Of a stretch of 64,000 nucleotides of DNA, positions 17,533 to 27,032 are shown in pieces. The position numbers and the translations under genes are program-made. The stretch lies in contig NZ_CP080412.1 in the NCBI RefSeq assembly GCF_019457635.1, positions 3,596,001-3,660,000 of the forward strand, written 5' to 3'. Source of the stretch: Shewanella mangrovisoli (GTDB lineage: Bacteria > Pseudomonadota > Gammaproteobacteria > Enterobacterales > Shewanellaceae). Below the pieces are notes generated by a model, which saw only the letters and a list, made by a program, of their open reading frames with translations, did not search any database and was not told the DNA's origin. Position 1 is the stretch's first letter. The number at the start of each line of letters is the position of its first letter.

Positions 17533-18795
17533 GTGAAATTAAGGGATAATTTTAAACGTAAAACCATAGACCGCCTGGACTATCGCTATCATCTATTGCT
17601 GCTGATAGTGCCAATAGTATTATTCGTCTTACTGTTTGTGTTTAATGCTCCCACCGAAGGCTGGACTATTCTGCCGCTGCTGTTTGTCTGTCTTATCTAT
17701 GTGATTGCCTACAGCCTTATTTATTATCTTCACCAGGGTCGTTTAACCCGCCTATGGCAACACTTAGAGCAAGTGGTGAGCATTAATGACGCCATTTATG
17801 AACTTGCCCATCTATCGAGCCAGTATAAAAATGAACATGCGTTTCTCGATGCACTGCTGAATAAAGCCGTTTGCATCATTAACGGGGCCGAAATGGGTAG
17901 CATCATCAAAGTCAATGAAGAGACCCATAAACTACACTTCGAATCCGTTGTTGGGCTAGACCTTAACATGCTCAAGCAATTGAATTTTTCCCTCGAGCAG
18001 TCCTTCGAATATCGACTCACTAAGGGAAAATGCGATCGCGTGGTGGTAGTGGATGATATGAAAAACATCAATGCCGCCAGTACGCTCACCGGTGAAGAGC
18101 AGCACATCTTGCTCACCGCGGCTAAGCAACCGATACGTTCTACACTCTCAAGCCCAATACGCATCGATGGCAAACTCTATGGCATGCTTAATCTTGATAG
18201 CAGCAGCGTCGGTGCCTTTAGTGATTACGACCGCAATCTGGTCTCTATTCTCACCCATGAGGCCAGCAATGCGATTGCCCTTTACCAGAAGTCATTGCAA
18301 ATCACTAAACTCGCCAACTTCGATAACTTAACCGGACTCTATAACCGTAAAAACTTCGAAGATGCTCTGCAACATTGGCAACCTAAGGCTCATCTAGGCA
18401 GCTTTTTGGTGATTATCGATATGGATAATCTCAAGACCATTAATGATCAGCATGGGCATCAGGCTGGCGATATGGCCATTAAGCGAGTAGCGAATACCAT
18501 ACTGAGTTATTGGAAGCATAAAGGCATTATCTCGCGCTTCGGAGGTGATGAGTTTGTCGCCCTCTGCCATGGTCCGTTAGAGCTGCTTGAAAGCGATTTG
18601 GATGCTATGCGCATCAAATTACACCAAGAGTCATCCTTAAATCTTAACTTCAGCGTGGGGATAGCCGCATACGACAATGATTGGGCAAAATCATTTAAAT
18701 TGGCAGACCAAGCCATGTATGAGCAAAAACGCGGTAAGAAGAAAGCGATAAAAGCACTCGAAGCGATTGCTGCCAATAACCAATTAGCGCAGTAG
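17533..18795 (+). CDS. Membrane-bound GAF-GGDEF diguanylate cyclase
   Basis: A 420-residue signalling protein. Two membrane segments (about residues 18-38 and 44-68) are followed by a GAF-like sensory domain (about 85-255) and a GGDEF domain (about 265-410). The active-site loop is intact (SRFGGDEFVALCHG), and NLTGLYNRKNFEDAL and DMDNLKTINDQHGHQAGD carry the metal and GTP contacts. It should make cyclic di-GMP at the inner membrane. There is no RxxD five residues before GGDEF (KHKG instead), so product inhibition through a primary I-site is not expected. The GTG start at 17533 has AAGGAA eight bases upstream. The gene stands alone. Confidence 0.92.
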   Translation: MKLRDNFKRKTIDRLDYRYHLLLLIVPIVLFVLLFVFNAPTEGWTILPLLFVCLIYVIAYSLIYYLHQGRLTRLWQHLEQVVSINDAIYELAHLSSQYKNEHAFLDALLNKAVCIINGAEMGSIIKVNEETHKLHFESVVGLDLNMLKQLNFSLEQSFEYRLTKGKCDRVVVVDDMKNINAASTLTGEEQHILLTAAKQPIRSTLSSPIRIDGKLYGMLNLDSSSVGAFSDYDRNLVSILTHEASNAIALYQKSLQITKLANFDNLTGLYNRKNFEDALQHWQPKAHLGSFLVIIDMDNLKTINDQHGHQAGDMAIKRVANTILSYWKHKGIISRFGGDEFVALCHGPLELLESDLDAMRIKLHQESSLNLNFSVGIAAYDNDWAKSFKLADQAMYEQKRGKKKAIKALEAIAANNQLAQ

Positions 18796-18845
18796 TGACA
18801 TTAGGAGCTTATCAACCATAAGCTCCTGAACGCATAAATCTATTA

Positions 18846-19463
18846 CTAGCCGAAGAATAAGCGCCACAGCCAAGAAGAATCTAAATCCTCCTGACAAGTT
18901 TTATACTGGGCCGCATAGCGCTTAGCCCTGTCATCCACCTTAGCCGCGACTTTAACCAGCCACGCCTTAGACTTATAAGTCCCACGGCGATAGCCTCCCC
19001 AGCCTTCGTGATAATTGAGGTATTGCGCCCTCGCATCCCACTTGGAAACGCCATTGATTTTATTAGTCTTGTAAATAAACCAGCCCATAAAATCCATGGC
19101 ATCATCAAAATTACTGCGAGAAGACCAACTGTTTCCCGTCTCGCGAACATAATCATCCCAGGTCATGGTTTTGGCCTGTGCATAGCCATAGGCATCACTG
19201 GCTCGACCGATGGGAATAAAACCTAAAAAGTACTCCATTGGCGGTGCGGCATTATGCTTGAAGGAGCTTTCTTGATACATCATCGCCAGTGGCACATGCA
19301 CAGGCACGCCCCATTTATCACGGGTGTCCTTAGCGGCTTCATACCATGAACGATGCTCTTGAAAAATATCGCAAAGGTTATCGGGAGATTTAGGCGGAGA
19401 AGTGGCGCAGCCAGACAGTAAACCAATGGATGCACATAGCAGAGTTGTCGAAAGCCATTTCAT
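18846..19463 (-). CDS. Transglycosylase SLT-like lipoprotein
   Basis: A 205-residue putative outer-membrane lipoprotein: the signal peptide ends with the lipobox LLSGC at residue 19. The body resembles the lysozyme-like SLT transglycosylase fold. A glutamate in MMYQESSFKHNA (near residue 66) sits where the catalytic glutamate would be, followed by GYAQAKTMTWDDY and a C-terminal AQYLNYHEGWGGYRRG stretch. Such enzymes cleave the peptidoglycan sugar chain with 1,6-anhydro product. Activity is inferred, not shown. It lies downstream of the gshA/lipoprotein pair on the same strand, with a hairpin at 19527-19550 between them. Confidence 0.85.
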   Translation of the reverse strand: MKWLSTTLLCASIGLLSGCATSPPKSPDNLCDIFQEHRSWYEAAKDTRDKWGVPVHVPLAMMYQESSFKHNAAPPMEYFLGFIPIGRASDAYGYAQAKTMTWDDYVRETGNSWSSRSNFDDAMDFMGWFIYKTNKINGVSKWDARAQYLNYHEGWGGYRRGTYKSKAWLVKVAAKVDDRAKRYAAQYKTCQEDLDSSWLWRLFFG

Positions 19464-19526
19464 TCAGCGCTTGTTCTCCCAAGAAATAAAACTGGCCCAT
19501 CATCGCACAGTCATAGGGTGAGGCAA

Positions 19527-19550
19527 AGCGCCAATCCTGTTTTTGGCGCT
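19527..19550 (-). terminator. Possible terminator after the lipoprotein gene at 19620
   Basis: AGCGCCAA / TTGGCGCT form a perfect 8-base stem with an 8-base loop. On the minus strand it is followed by only TTTGCC, so the call is tentative. Confidence 0.45.
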
Positions 19551-19619
19551 AAGATCACCTTAACGCCTATTATCAGGCCAAACTCATTAACAGAAATGAC
19601 AATCCATTGTTAAATCGGA

Positions 19620-20081
19620 CTATTTTGTTTCAGGGCTGAGATCAAACTGGCATTCATGGTTTTCTTGCTGCCACACACCAGGCTCCCAATAGTTGGTATC
19701 TTTACCCATATAGCGCTTATCCGTATGGAATAAGGCACCAATATGGTAACGCTGATGCCCTTCCACCATTAACTTGAAGGTTTTAGGAGTACGCGAACTG
19801 AGGGAAACCCCAAGGGAAGGATCATCAATCAGCTCGGCGACAGTGAACTCATATTCCCCCGGTGCCAATTGATAATTAGGTTTAGACACCACAGGCTTAC
19901 CATTGAGATGGGTCACCACTACGCGATACCAATGGGTGCTGGCATCGGGCTGTAAATACCCGGACACAGTGCCGCAACTTAAGTCATCTTCAGGCGAAGA
20001 GGCACAACCAGACAACAATGCCGTGAGCCCAAGTAGACTAGCGGCAAGTGTAAGTTTGTGCCCAGTTAAATAGTGACTCAT
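19620..20081 (-). CDS. Hypothetical lipoprotein coupled to gshA
   Basis: A 153-residue protein with a lipoprotein signal (lipobox LLSGC near residue 26). I do not recognise its family. The body is rich in beta-strand-like sequence (HWYRVVVTHLNGKPVV, LAPGEYEFTVAEL, FKLMVEGHQRYHIGA) and ends in an aromatic segment (YWEPGVWQQ). The start ATG overlaps the gshA stop by one base (TAATG), so translation is coupled to gshA. Any link to glutathione is only suggested by this coupling. The two cysteines outside the lipobox (DLSCGT, HECQF) could form a disulfide. Confidence 0.8.
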   Translation of the reverse strand: MSHYLTGHKLTLAASLLGLTALLSGCASSPEDDLSCGTVSGYLQPDASTHWYRVVVTHLNGKPVVSKPNYQLAPGEYEFTVAELIDDPSLGVSLSSRTPKTFKLMVEGHQRYHIGALFHTDKRYMGKDTNYWEPGVWQQENHECQFDLSPETK

Positions 20082-21652
20082 TAGGATGAAGTCCCGAAAT
20101 AGTCCGTCAGATAATCATCAAAGGATACCGCACTTTGCGCCGCTTCGATGTCCGCTTGCTTGTTAAGCGATGCTTGCGCCTCGGCTTGATAATCGCTGAC
20201 AACTTCGGCTGATAAGGGGTAATCCATAAAGTATTGGTGATATTGCTGCGCCAGTGACATCACCCATTGTCCATGATCTTGGCCGTTAGTGATTAATTGT
20301 TGGATGACTTGCCCTGACAACGTCTTTTGTGGGTCATTCACGGCTTCGCGCCAATGAGCTAAGGCCACTTGGTAGTCCTGTTTATCACCATCGAGCAATT
20401 TGGCCAATGCATCCAAATGCTCAAACAGATCCAAAAGCCACGTTTGCAGTGAGCGTGTACCTGTCTCGGTTAATAACTCGAGCCCTGGTTTACGGCCTTC
20501 AAGCACGACGGATTTTAAGTTAGCACTTAAACGGGCTTCTTCTGCCACATCGCACTTAGGCGACTCGGTTAATAAGCAATAGAGTAAAAACAAGTCGAGG
20601 AAACGCACTTGGTTCTCTTCAATCCCAATCGGGCTGAAGGGGTTTACATCTAATGCACGCACCTCAATATATTCAACCCCCGCACGGGCAAGGGCTTCAG
20701 AGGGTTTCTCACCGCTTTTGGTGACGCGTTTAGCACGGATAGGCGAGTAAAATTCGTTTTCAATTTGCAGCACATTGGCATTGAGCTGGCGATATTCACC
20801 ATCCACCTTCACCCCGATATTGGCAAAGTTGGCCGATGGCATCTTAATCGCGGCTCTCACCCCAGCCAGATACTCGGGCAGGGAGTTATAAATGATATTA
20901 AGATCTTCTTGCTCTTTATTGGTGTAACCTAAATCGCTCATCCGCAGCGAAGTCGCATAGGGTAGATACAAGGTGCCACGGCCCGATTTTTCAAAGCGTA
21001 AATCGGTCTTCTGCCCCTTGATAAACGAGCTACACAGCGCAGGTGATGCCCCAAACAGATAAGGTAACACCCAGACTAAACGGCGGTAATTACGAATAAG
21101 GCCAAAGTAAGATTCGGAGATAAAATCCTCAAAGCTCACGCTTTTATCACTCAGCTCATAGAGGCTTTGCCATAACTCCTGCGATACCGAGAAGTTAAAA
21201 TGCACCCCAGAGATAATCTGCATCAGGGCGCCATAACGGTAGGTTAAGCCCTTGCGATACAAGGTTTTCATCTTACCCGTGTTCGAAGTGCCATAACGGG
21301 CGACTGGAATATTCTGCTCATCCTTCACGTAACATGGCATGCTCACAGGCCACAGGCGCTGACCATGCAAATGACGCACGCTAAAGGCATGGGTCTCGGT
21401 CAGTCCTTGCAATAGGGGGCCAACTTGATTGTTCACCGGAGTGATAAATTCAAGCAGTGCTTCACTGTAATCTGTCGTAATACGCGAATGCGTTAATGCC
21501 GAGCCAAGCTCTAATGGATGACCATCTAACGCAAGGTAGCCTGACTCGTCGATACGCAGCGCTTCACGCTCAATTCCACGTAACATGCCAAGGAGTGCGG
21601 CACGCCCTTGAGCGTCCGAGAAATGTTGTACTAATTCATTGAATGGCTTCAA
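20081..21652 (-). CDS. gshA: Glutamate-cysteine ligase
   Basis: The first enzyme of glutathione synthesis, joining glutamate and cysteine with ATP in the cytoplasm. Starting at the TTG at 21652 the product has 523 residues, near the E. coli length. Family motifs include GIEREALRI near residue 22, ALTHSRITTDYSEALLEFITPV near 50 (in pieces), WPVSMPCYV near 100 and GVHFNFSV near 150. The TTG was chosen because family similarity begins just there (KPFNELV), and AGAGAAG lies 6 bases upstream. An ATG at 21742 would add 30 residues of low-complexity basic sequence. The gene is followed without a gap by a lipoprotein gene. Confidence 0.93.
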   Translation of the reverse strand: MKPFNELVQHFSDAQGRAALLGMLRGIEREALRIDESGYLALDGHPLELGSALTHSRITTDYSEALLEFITPVNNQVGPLLQGLTETHAFSVRHLHGQRLWPVSMPCYVKDEQNIPVARYGTSNTGKMKTLYRKGLTYRYGALMQIISGVHFNFSVSQELWQSLYELSDKSVSFEDFISESYFGLIRNYRRLVWVLPYLFGASPALCSSFIKGQKTDLRFEKSGRGTLYLPYATSLRMSDLGYTNKEQEDLNIIYNSLPEYLAGVRAAIKMPSANFANIGVKVDGEYRQLNANVLQIENEFYSPIRAKRVTKSGEKPSEALARAGVEYIEVRALDVNPFSPIGIEENQVRFLDLFLLYCLLTESPKCDVAEEARLSANLKSVVLEGRKPGLELLTETGTRSLQTWLLDLFEHLDALAKLLDGDKQDYQVALAHWREAVNDPQKTLSGQVIQQLITNGQDHGQWVMSLAQQYHQYFMDYPLSAEVVSDYQAEAQASLNKQADIEAAQSAVSFDDYLTDYFGTSS

Positions 21653-21800
21653 TTTGCGCTTCTCTGATTGGTGATTCGCTATCGCGACAAGGTTAACAGT
21701 CAGACCTTTATTTTGAGGCTTATCTTTCAAAATACGCCTCAAAATAAATCTAAACCTGTCCGTGGGGCAAGCCTAATTACATTCTTCTACGATAAAACGC

Positions 21801-21830
21801 AGACGGTGACAGCTAATGCTGTCACCGTCT
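21801..21830 (-). terminator. Intrinsic terminator after the M16 protease gene
   Basis: A perfect 13-base stem (AGACGGTGACAGC / GCTGTCACCGTCT) with a TAAT loop, followed on the minus strand by GCGTTTT. It lies about 85 bases past the M16 stop and before gshA. Confidence 0.75.
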
Positions 21831-21913
21831 TACTCGTTAATACTTTAGACTGGCAGCGAGGTTGTGCTGCACAATTAGCTTGTCTGCAATTTATATTGGG
21901 TCGAAAAGCTAAT

Positions 21914-24745
21914 TTACAATACTAAAGTTTCAATTGGATAGCCTAAAGTTGCTAAATCTGCTTCAATTTTAGCCTTATCCCCGACAACTAAGATGATCAT
22001 TTTCGAGATATCTAGCTCGGAAGCCGCGAGGGCATTGAGTTCATCTTTTGTTACAGTATTTATAATTTTGTCCTGCTCGGTAGTAAAATCTTGGCTCAGC
22101 TGGTAACGCTGGATCATCCGCATAAAGCCGGCCTTCTGATAAGGCGTCTCATAATCCAATGCTTGCCCTTGGGAAACCGAGTTACGCATAAAGCCGAGCT
22201 CAGTATCTGTCATCCCATTCTGCTGATAGGCTTTGATCTCTTTGATAAATTCATTTACCGCCTTGGCCGTCACATCGGTACGCACATCACTCGAGGCCAC
22301 AAAGTCACCGACTTCGACGCCACCGGTGAATGAGCTACGAGCCCCATAGGTATAACCCTTGTTCTCACGTAAATTGAGGTTAATACGGCTATTGAAGGCA
22401 CCACCAAGCGGATAGTTCATCAGGTAAGATTTGAAATAATCGCCTGTTGCATCATAGGGTAAGGCACGTTTCGCAATGTTAATCACCGACTGAGCGGCGC
22501 CCTGTTTATCGATCAGATAGATAGTCCCGCCCTTCAGAGCTGGGAATGACTTGAGTGGCGGCAATGTACTCGCCTCCCCTTGCCATTGACTCAATCTAGC
22601 AAGCTTAGGAAGTAATGCATTTTCTGGCAGATCCGCTACCGTAATGATTTTAGCGTTTGCACCACGGTACTGTTCAGCATAAAACGCCTTCACATCCGCA
22701 AGAGTCAGCGCAGCAACGGAATCTAAGGTCCCCGCATCACTCACGCCTTGAGCGTTATTCTTACCATAAAGCAAGCTATACAGCGCAGAGTTGGCGACAT
22801 AGCCAGGATCTGACTGCATATGCTGAATTTGCTGCAACTGTTGTTGCTTAACCCGCGCAAAGTCGGCCTCGTTAAACGCAGGCTGGAACAGCTTTTCTTC
22901 TAAAATGGCTAAGGTTTCATCCAAGTGCTCGGTAAGCGCCGACACCTTAATCATGCTCTGGGTTTCGGAGGCACTAAAGTCCACCGTACTGCCGAGCATC
23001 TCAAGCGCCTGCGACAACTGCTCGGTTGAGCGCTTTTGCGTCGACTCATTCAGCATCTCAGCGGTTAGGCTTGCCAGCCCAGCCTTTTCAACGGGTACTA
23101 ATCTGTGTCCGCCGTTAAGATAAATCACTAACTCCACAGTCGGGGTTTCGCTGCTTTGAGTGCCCATCACTTCGATGCCATTGGCTAACTTAGTGGTCCA
23201 AATCGTCGGGACTTTAAGCACGGGCGCCGCGCCAGAGGCTGGCATTTTGGAGCGGTCGAAACTTGACACCAACTTGGCAGCGGGTAAATCCCCCTCTACA
23301 GCCGTATCCGCCACAGGCAAGGTTTGAGGGGTGAAGTTATCCGGATGAGCGACTAAAGCCGTCATTCCCTGTGGCACCACACTCATCACCACCATAGGCT
23401 TGTCTTTGATGTACTTTTTAAATACCCGCATCACATCGTCTTTGGTCACATTGGCGTAGCGCGCAAGGTCTACTGCAATCTTATTCGGCTCACCAAACAT
23501 GGTTTGATTCAAGGCAAGCATAGACACTTTGCCCTTTACGCTCTGCAGGCCAAAAATGGTATCGGCCTCAAACTGCACTTTCACTTTTTGCAGGTCATCA
23601 TCAGTCACACCGCGCTGCTCAAACTCATTAATCGAGTCGAGAATACGCTGCTCAAGTTCGGCTAGGGTCGCACCTTTTTGCGGATTGGCTAAGGCATAAA
23701 TCGACATCTGGCAGGCTAACTCTTGGCAGGGTTGGCTCACGCTTGCCTGTACTGCATAACCATCCTTAACCAAGTTTTTGTAAACGAGTGAGGTTTTACC
23801 GCCACCGAGGATATTGGCTAATAAATCCAGCGCGGCTTCATCGGGATGGCTGGCATACACAGTCGGAAAGCCGATACGGATCAGCGGCAGATGCACGTTA
23901 TCTTCCATCGAGATATAGCGCGTCTTATCGAGCGTAACTAAGGTCTTAGGCTCTGGCTGAACCTCAGGGCCACGGGGGATTTCACCAAAGTATTTGTTTA
24001 CCCAGGCTAAGGCTTGCAGCTCATCAAAATCGCCGCCAATCGTCAGTGTGGCATTATTCGGGCCGTACCAGCGCTGGAAAAAGTGTTTCACATCATCCAC
24101 TGTGGCGCGGTTAAGATCCTCAGGCCAACCGATCACAGGCCAAGAATAGGGATGACCGACCGGGAACATCGCCTGATTAAAGCGCTCGCTCATTCGGCCA
24201 TAGGGTTGATTATCAATACGTTGAGCACGCTCGTTTTTCACTGTCTCGCGCTGTACTTCAAACTTTTCGCTGGTTAGTGCCGGCAACAAAAAGCCCATGC
24301 GGTCAGACTCGAGCCAGAGCATTTTCTCAAGCTGATTGCTAGGGACTGTCTCAAAGTAGTTGGTTCTGTCGGTATTGGTTGAGCCGTTCAGCGTGCCACC
24401 CGCCTCGGTCACCACCTCAAAATGTTGCTCATCGGCGACGTGCTCAGAGCCCTGGAACATCATATGCTCGAATAAATGGGCGAAGCCTGAACGGCCAGCG
24501 AGCTCACGGGCCGAGCCGACGTGATAAGTCACATCGACATGCACTAAGGGATCGGAATGATCTTGATGCAAAATAACCGTTAGACCATTGGCAAGCTGAT
24601 ATTTTTTAAAGGGAATACCGACTTCAGAGTCCTTCAGTTGCACATTTTCAATTAACTTTACGCCCGCGGGTAATTGAGTTGAGGTTTGGCTGGCACAACC
24701 TGCGAGTGCGGCGGAGATCGCGACCGCTAATATCCATTTTTTCAA
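21914..24745 (-). CDS. M16 family zinc metalloprotease lipoprotein
   Basis: A 943-residue double-length pitrilysin-type (M16) peptidase. The start was placed at the TTG at 24745. This gives a clean lipoprotein signal (KKWILAVAISAALAGC, lipobox LAGC) and an AAGGGGA ribosome site 6 bases upstream; two ATGs slightly upstream have none. The N-terminal half carries the inverted zinc motif HLFEH (near residue 93) with the downstream glutamate in ETVKNERAQR. The C-terminal half (from about 520) repeats the fold without a zinc site (NGGHRLVPVEKAGLASLTAEML region), as usual in this family. It probably degrades peptides at the periplasmic face of an envelope membrane. It is transcribed alone on the minus strand. 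Confidence 0.92.
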   Translation of the reverse strand: MKKWILAVAISAALAGCASQTSTQLPAGVKLIENVQLKDSEVGIPFKKYQLANGLTVILHQDHSDPLVHVDVTYHVGSARELAGRSGFAHLFEHMMFQGSEHVADEQHFEVVTEAGGTLNGSTNTDRTNYFETVPSNQLEKMLWLESDRMGFLLPALTSEKFEVQRETVKNERAQRIDNQPYGRMSERFNQAMFPVGHPYSWPVIGWPEDLNRATVDDVKHFFQRWYGPNNATLTIGGDFDELQALAWVNKYFGEIPRGPEVQPEPKTLVTLDKTRYISMEDNVHLPLIRIGFPTVYASHPDEAALDLLANILGGGKTSLVYKNLVKDGYAVQASVSQPCQELACQMSIYALANPQKGATLAELEQRILDSINEFEQRGVTDDDLQKVKVQFEADTIFGLQSVKGKVSMLALNQTMFGEPNKIAVDLARYANVTKDDVMRVFKKYIKDKPMVVMSVVPQGMTALVAHPDNFTPQTLPVADTAVEGDLPAAKLVSSFDRSKMPASGAAPVLKVPTIWTTKLANGIEVMGTQSSETPTVELVIYLNGGHRLVPVEKAGLASLTAEMLNESTQKRSTEQLSQALEMLGSTVDFSASETQSMIKVSALTEHLDETLAILEEKLFQPAFNEADFARVKQQQLQQIQHMQSDPGYVANSALYSLLYGKNNAQGVSDAGTLDSVAALTLADVKAFYAEQYRGANAKIITVADLPENALLPKLARLSQWQGEASTLPPLKSFPALKGGTIYLIDKQGAAQSVINIAKRALPYDATGDYFKSYLMNYPLGGAFNSRINLNLRENKGYTYGARSSFTGGVEVGDFVASSDVRTDVTAKAVNEFIKEIKAYQQNGMTDTELGFMRNSVSQGQALDYETPYQKAGFMRMIQRYQLSQDFTTEQDKIINTVTKDELNALAASELDISKMIILVVGDKAKIEADLATLGYPIETLVL

Positions 24746-24904
24746 GGTATTCCCCTTATACATCAATAGGCTAAAAAATTAGCCCCTGTAGAATGCTCGG
24801 TATCAATAATGAGTTCAGACTCATTAAACCCTGCAAAGTTCCAAGTAATACAAGGACTTCCTTTGCAGCCTTATCATCCTTTAACCGAACAACACGTTTA
24901 AAAA

Positions 24905-25330
24905 CTAACTAAACCAATGTAATGTGGCGGCCGCCACAATAAGGTAACGCAGGGTTTTGCCGATCAAAATCATCACTAATGCGGGGAGCGCCCTAAGCTT
25001 TAACCATCCCGCCAATAAACATAATAGATCGCCAATCACTGGCGCCCACGACAACAATAACGACCAAACACCGTAACGCTCAATAAGGGCTAAGGCTTTG
25101 GCATGCTTTCCCTCACTTAGGGCCTCGGGGGACTTTGCAAACCGACCGAACCTCCCTAGATAAAAACTCGTCATCGCCCCTAAGGTATTGCCCACACTGG
25201 CCACCACCACTAATGCGACCCAAGCTTGCGGCGCTTTATTCAGCAACGCAATCAGTAAAACTTCTGATCCTCCCGGTAACAAGGTCGCGGCTAAAAAAGC
25301 CCCAGAAAACATCATGCTTAATTCAGACAT
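24905..25330 (-). CDS. yqaA: YqaA-like small membrane protein (DedA/VTT superfamily)
   Basis: A 141-residue inner-membrane protein of the YqaA type, a short member of the DedA/SNARE-associated (VTT) group. Visible are FLAATLLPGGSEVLLIALL near residue 12, GNTLGAMTSFYLGR near 47, and WAPVIGDLLCLLAGWLKL near 95, with about four hydrophobic segments. DedA relatives are thought to move lipid carriers such as undecaprenyl phosphate, but YqaA's own role is not established. AGGGTAAG lies upstream of the ATG at 25330. It stands alone, divergent from the DAACS symporter. Confidence 0.85.
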   Translation of the reverse strand: MSELSMMFSGAFLAATLLPGGSEVLLIALLNKAPQAWVALVVVASVGNTLGAMTSFYLGRFGRFAKSPEALSEGKHAKALALIERYGVWSLLLSWAPVIGDLLCLLAGWLKLRALPALVMILIGKTLRYLIVAAATLHWFS

Positions 25331-25617
25331 AAAAGCTTACCCTATGAAATTACTGCTCTTTCACGCTATCAAACAGTGAGCTACCACAGCGTTAAAAGGA
25401 TGTAGCGACTAACCATTTCACAACAAACTCATTTATCACAATAAGTTATAAGAAAATCGGTTTGTTATAACCCTATCACAGCCGATACAATGCCTTTAAT
25501 GGCAAAAAATGTCCTGTACCTGACTCGTCGCTTGGTATAAGTTCATTCACTTCAAGTGGATACTCATACTAGCATCTCAGGTCCATGGGCTTGTAATGAT
25601 ATATTTTTGGAAAACGC

Positions 25618-26871
25618 ATGATCCTTCAAACCATTAGCCGCATTCCTTTTTGGCAAAAAGTCCTCGCAGGCTTTATTTTAGGTGCGCTCGTTGGCGTACT
25701 TTTAGGCGAAACCGCTACCGTGCTTAAACCCCTTGGCGATTTGTTTATCAGCGCCATTAAGATGCTGGTTGCGCCACTGGTCTTCTGTGCGATTGTGGTC
25801 AGTATCACCTCGCTCGGCTCTCAAACGAATCTCAAACGCTTAAGTCTTAAGACCTTAGGCATGTTCATGCTGACAGGCACTGTCGCCTCACTGATTGGTT
25901 TAGCGGTTGGCTCGCTTATCGATATGGGCGGCACAATGCAACTGGCCACCACGGAAGTGCGTGAGCGCAATATTCCAGGCTTTGCGCAGGTGCTGCTCGA
26001 TATGATCCCAGTCAATCCCTTTGCCTCACTGGCGGATGGAAAAGTGCTGCAGATCATTGTATTTGCTGCATTAGTCGGTATTGCCATCAACAAAGTTGGT
26101 GAGAAAGCAGAGCCACTAAAACGCACCATCGAAGCGGGTGCCGAGGTCATGTTCCAACTGACACGCATGGTGCTTAAACTCACCCCAATTGGCGTATTTG
26201 GTTTAATGGCTTGGGTAGTGGGTGAATATGGTTTATCGACCCTATTACCTCTAGGCAAATTTATTGCAGCCATCTATATTGCCGCCCTTATCCATATGAT
26301 TTTTGTCTACGGCGGACTGGTTAAATTTGCCGCGGGCTTAAGCCCTGTGCAATTTTTCCGTAAGGCCATGCCTGCGCAATTAGTGGCTTTTAGTACCTCT
26401 TCAAGTTTCGGCACTCTGCCCGCCAGTACCAGAGCGGTTGAAACCATGGGCGTATCAAAGCGTTATAGCGCCTTCGTTATGCCGCTCGGCGCCACCATGA
26501 ACATGGATGGCTGTGGTGGTATTTACCCTGCAATTGCCGCGATTTTTATCGCTCAAATTTACGGTATTCCACTCGACACCTTAGATTATGTGATGATTGC
26601 CGTCACAGCCACTGTTGCCTCCGTCGGTACCGCTGGCGTGCCAGGCAGCGCCATGGTGATGTTAACTGTTACCTTAGGCGTGATTGGTTTGCCCCTAGAA
26701 GGTATCGCCTTTATTGCCGCCATCGACCGTATTATCGATATGATCCGCACTGCGACCAACGTCACAGGCGACATGATGACCGCAGTGGTGATTGGCAAAT
26801 CTGAACATGAGCTTGATGTTGAGCAGTTTTACAGCAACGAGACTCAAACGGCTGCGATTGCCGATAATTAA
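25618..26871 (+). CDS. Dicarboxylate/amino acid:cation symporter (DAACS, GltP/DctA-like)
   Basis: A 417-residue polytopic inner-membrane symporter of the DAACS family, which takes up glutamate, aspartate, serine or C4-dicarboxylates with H+ or Na+. The serine-rich re-entrant loop STSSSFGTLPAS is near residue 260. Next is the hallmark MPLGATMNMDGCGG near 289, which contains the NMDG unwound region. A second hairpin AGVPGSAMVMLTVTLG is near 340, and DRIIDMIRTATNVTGD near 370 carries substrate and sodium ligands. The length is normal. The ATG at 25618 follows TTGGAAAACGC. A strong terminator ends the gene. The exact substrate is not visible. Confidence 0.93.
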   Translation: MILQTISRIPFWQKVLAGFILGALVGVLLGETATVLKPLGDLFISAIKMLVAPLVFCAIVVSITSLGSQTNLKRLSLKTLGMFMLTGTVASLIGLAVGSLIDMGGTMQLATTEVRERNIPGFAQVLLDMIPVNPFASLADGKVLQIIVFAALVGIAINKVGEKAEPLKRTIEAGAEVMFQLTRMVLKLTPIGVFGLMAWVVGEYGLSTLLPLGKFIAAIYIAALIHMIFVYGGLVKFAAGLSPVQFFRKAMPAQLVAFSTSSSFGTLPASTRAVETMGVSKRYSAFVMPLGATMNMDGCGGIYPAIAAIFIAQIYGIPLDTLDYVMIAVTATVASVGTAGVPGSAMVMLTVTLGVIGLPLEGIAFIAAIDRIIDMIRTATNVTGDMMTAVVIGKSEHELDVEQFYSNETQTAAIADN

Positions 26872-26905
26872 TCTCTCACGATAAATCATTAAAGATTTAT
26901 CCAAT

Positions 26906-26936
26906 AAAAAAGACCGCTTAGATGCGGTCTTTTTTA
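26906..26936 (+). terminator. Intrinsic terminator of the DAACS gene
   Basis: AAAAAAGACCGC / GCGGTCTTTTTT stem with a 6-base loop, 34 bases past the stop. Confidence 0.92.
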
Positions 26937-27032
26937 TTATCCGTATTTCACTTATTGCGAATAAAACATCCATGACTTTCGGCTAAACAAGCTGTTAAAC
27001 TCTTCACTTATTGACTAAAAGTAGAATGAAAC

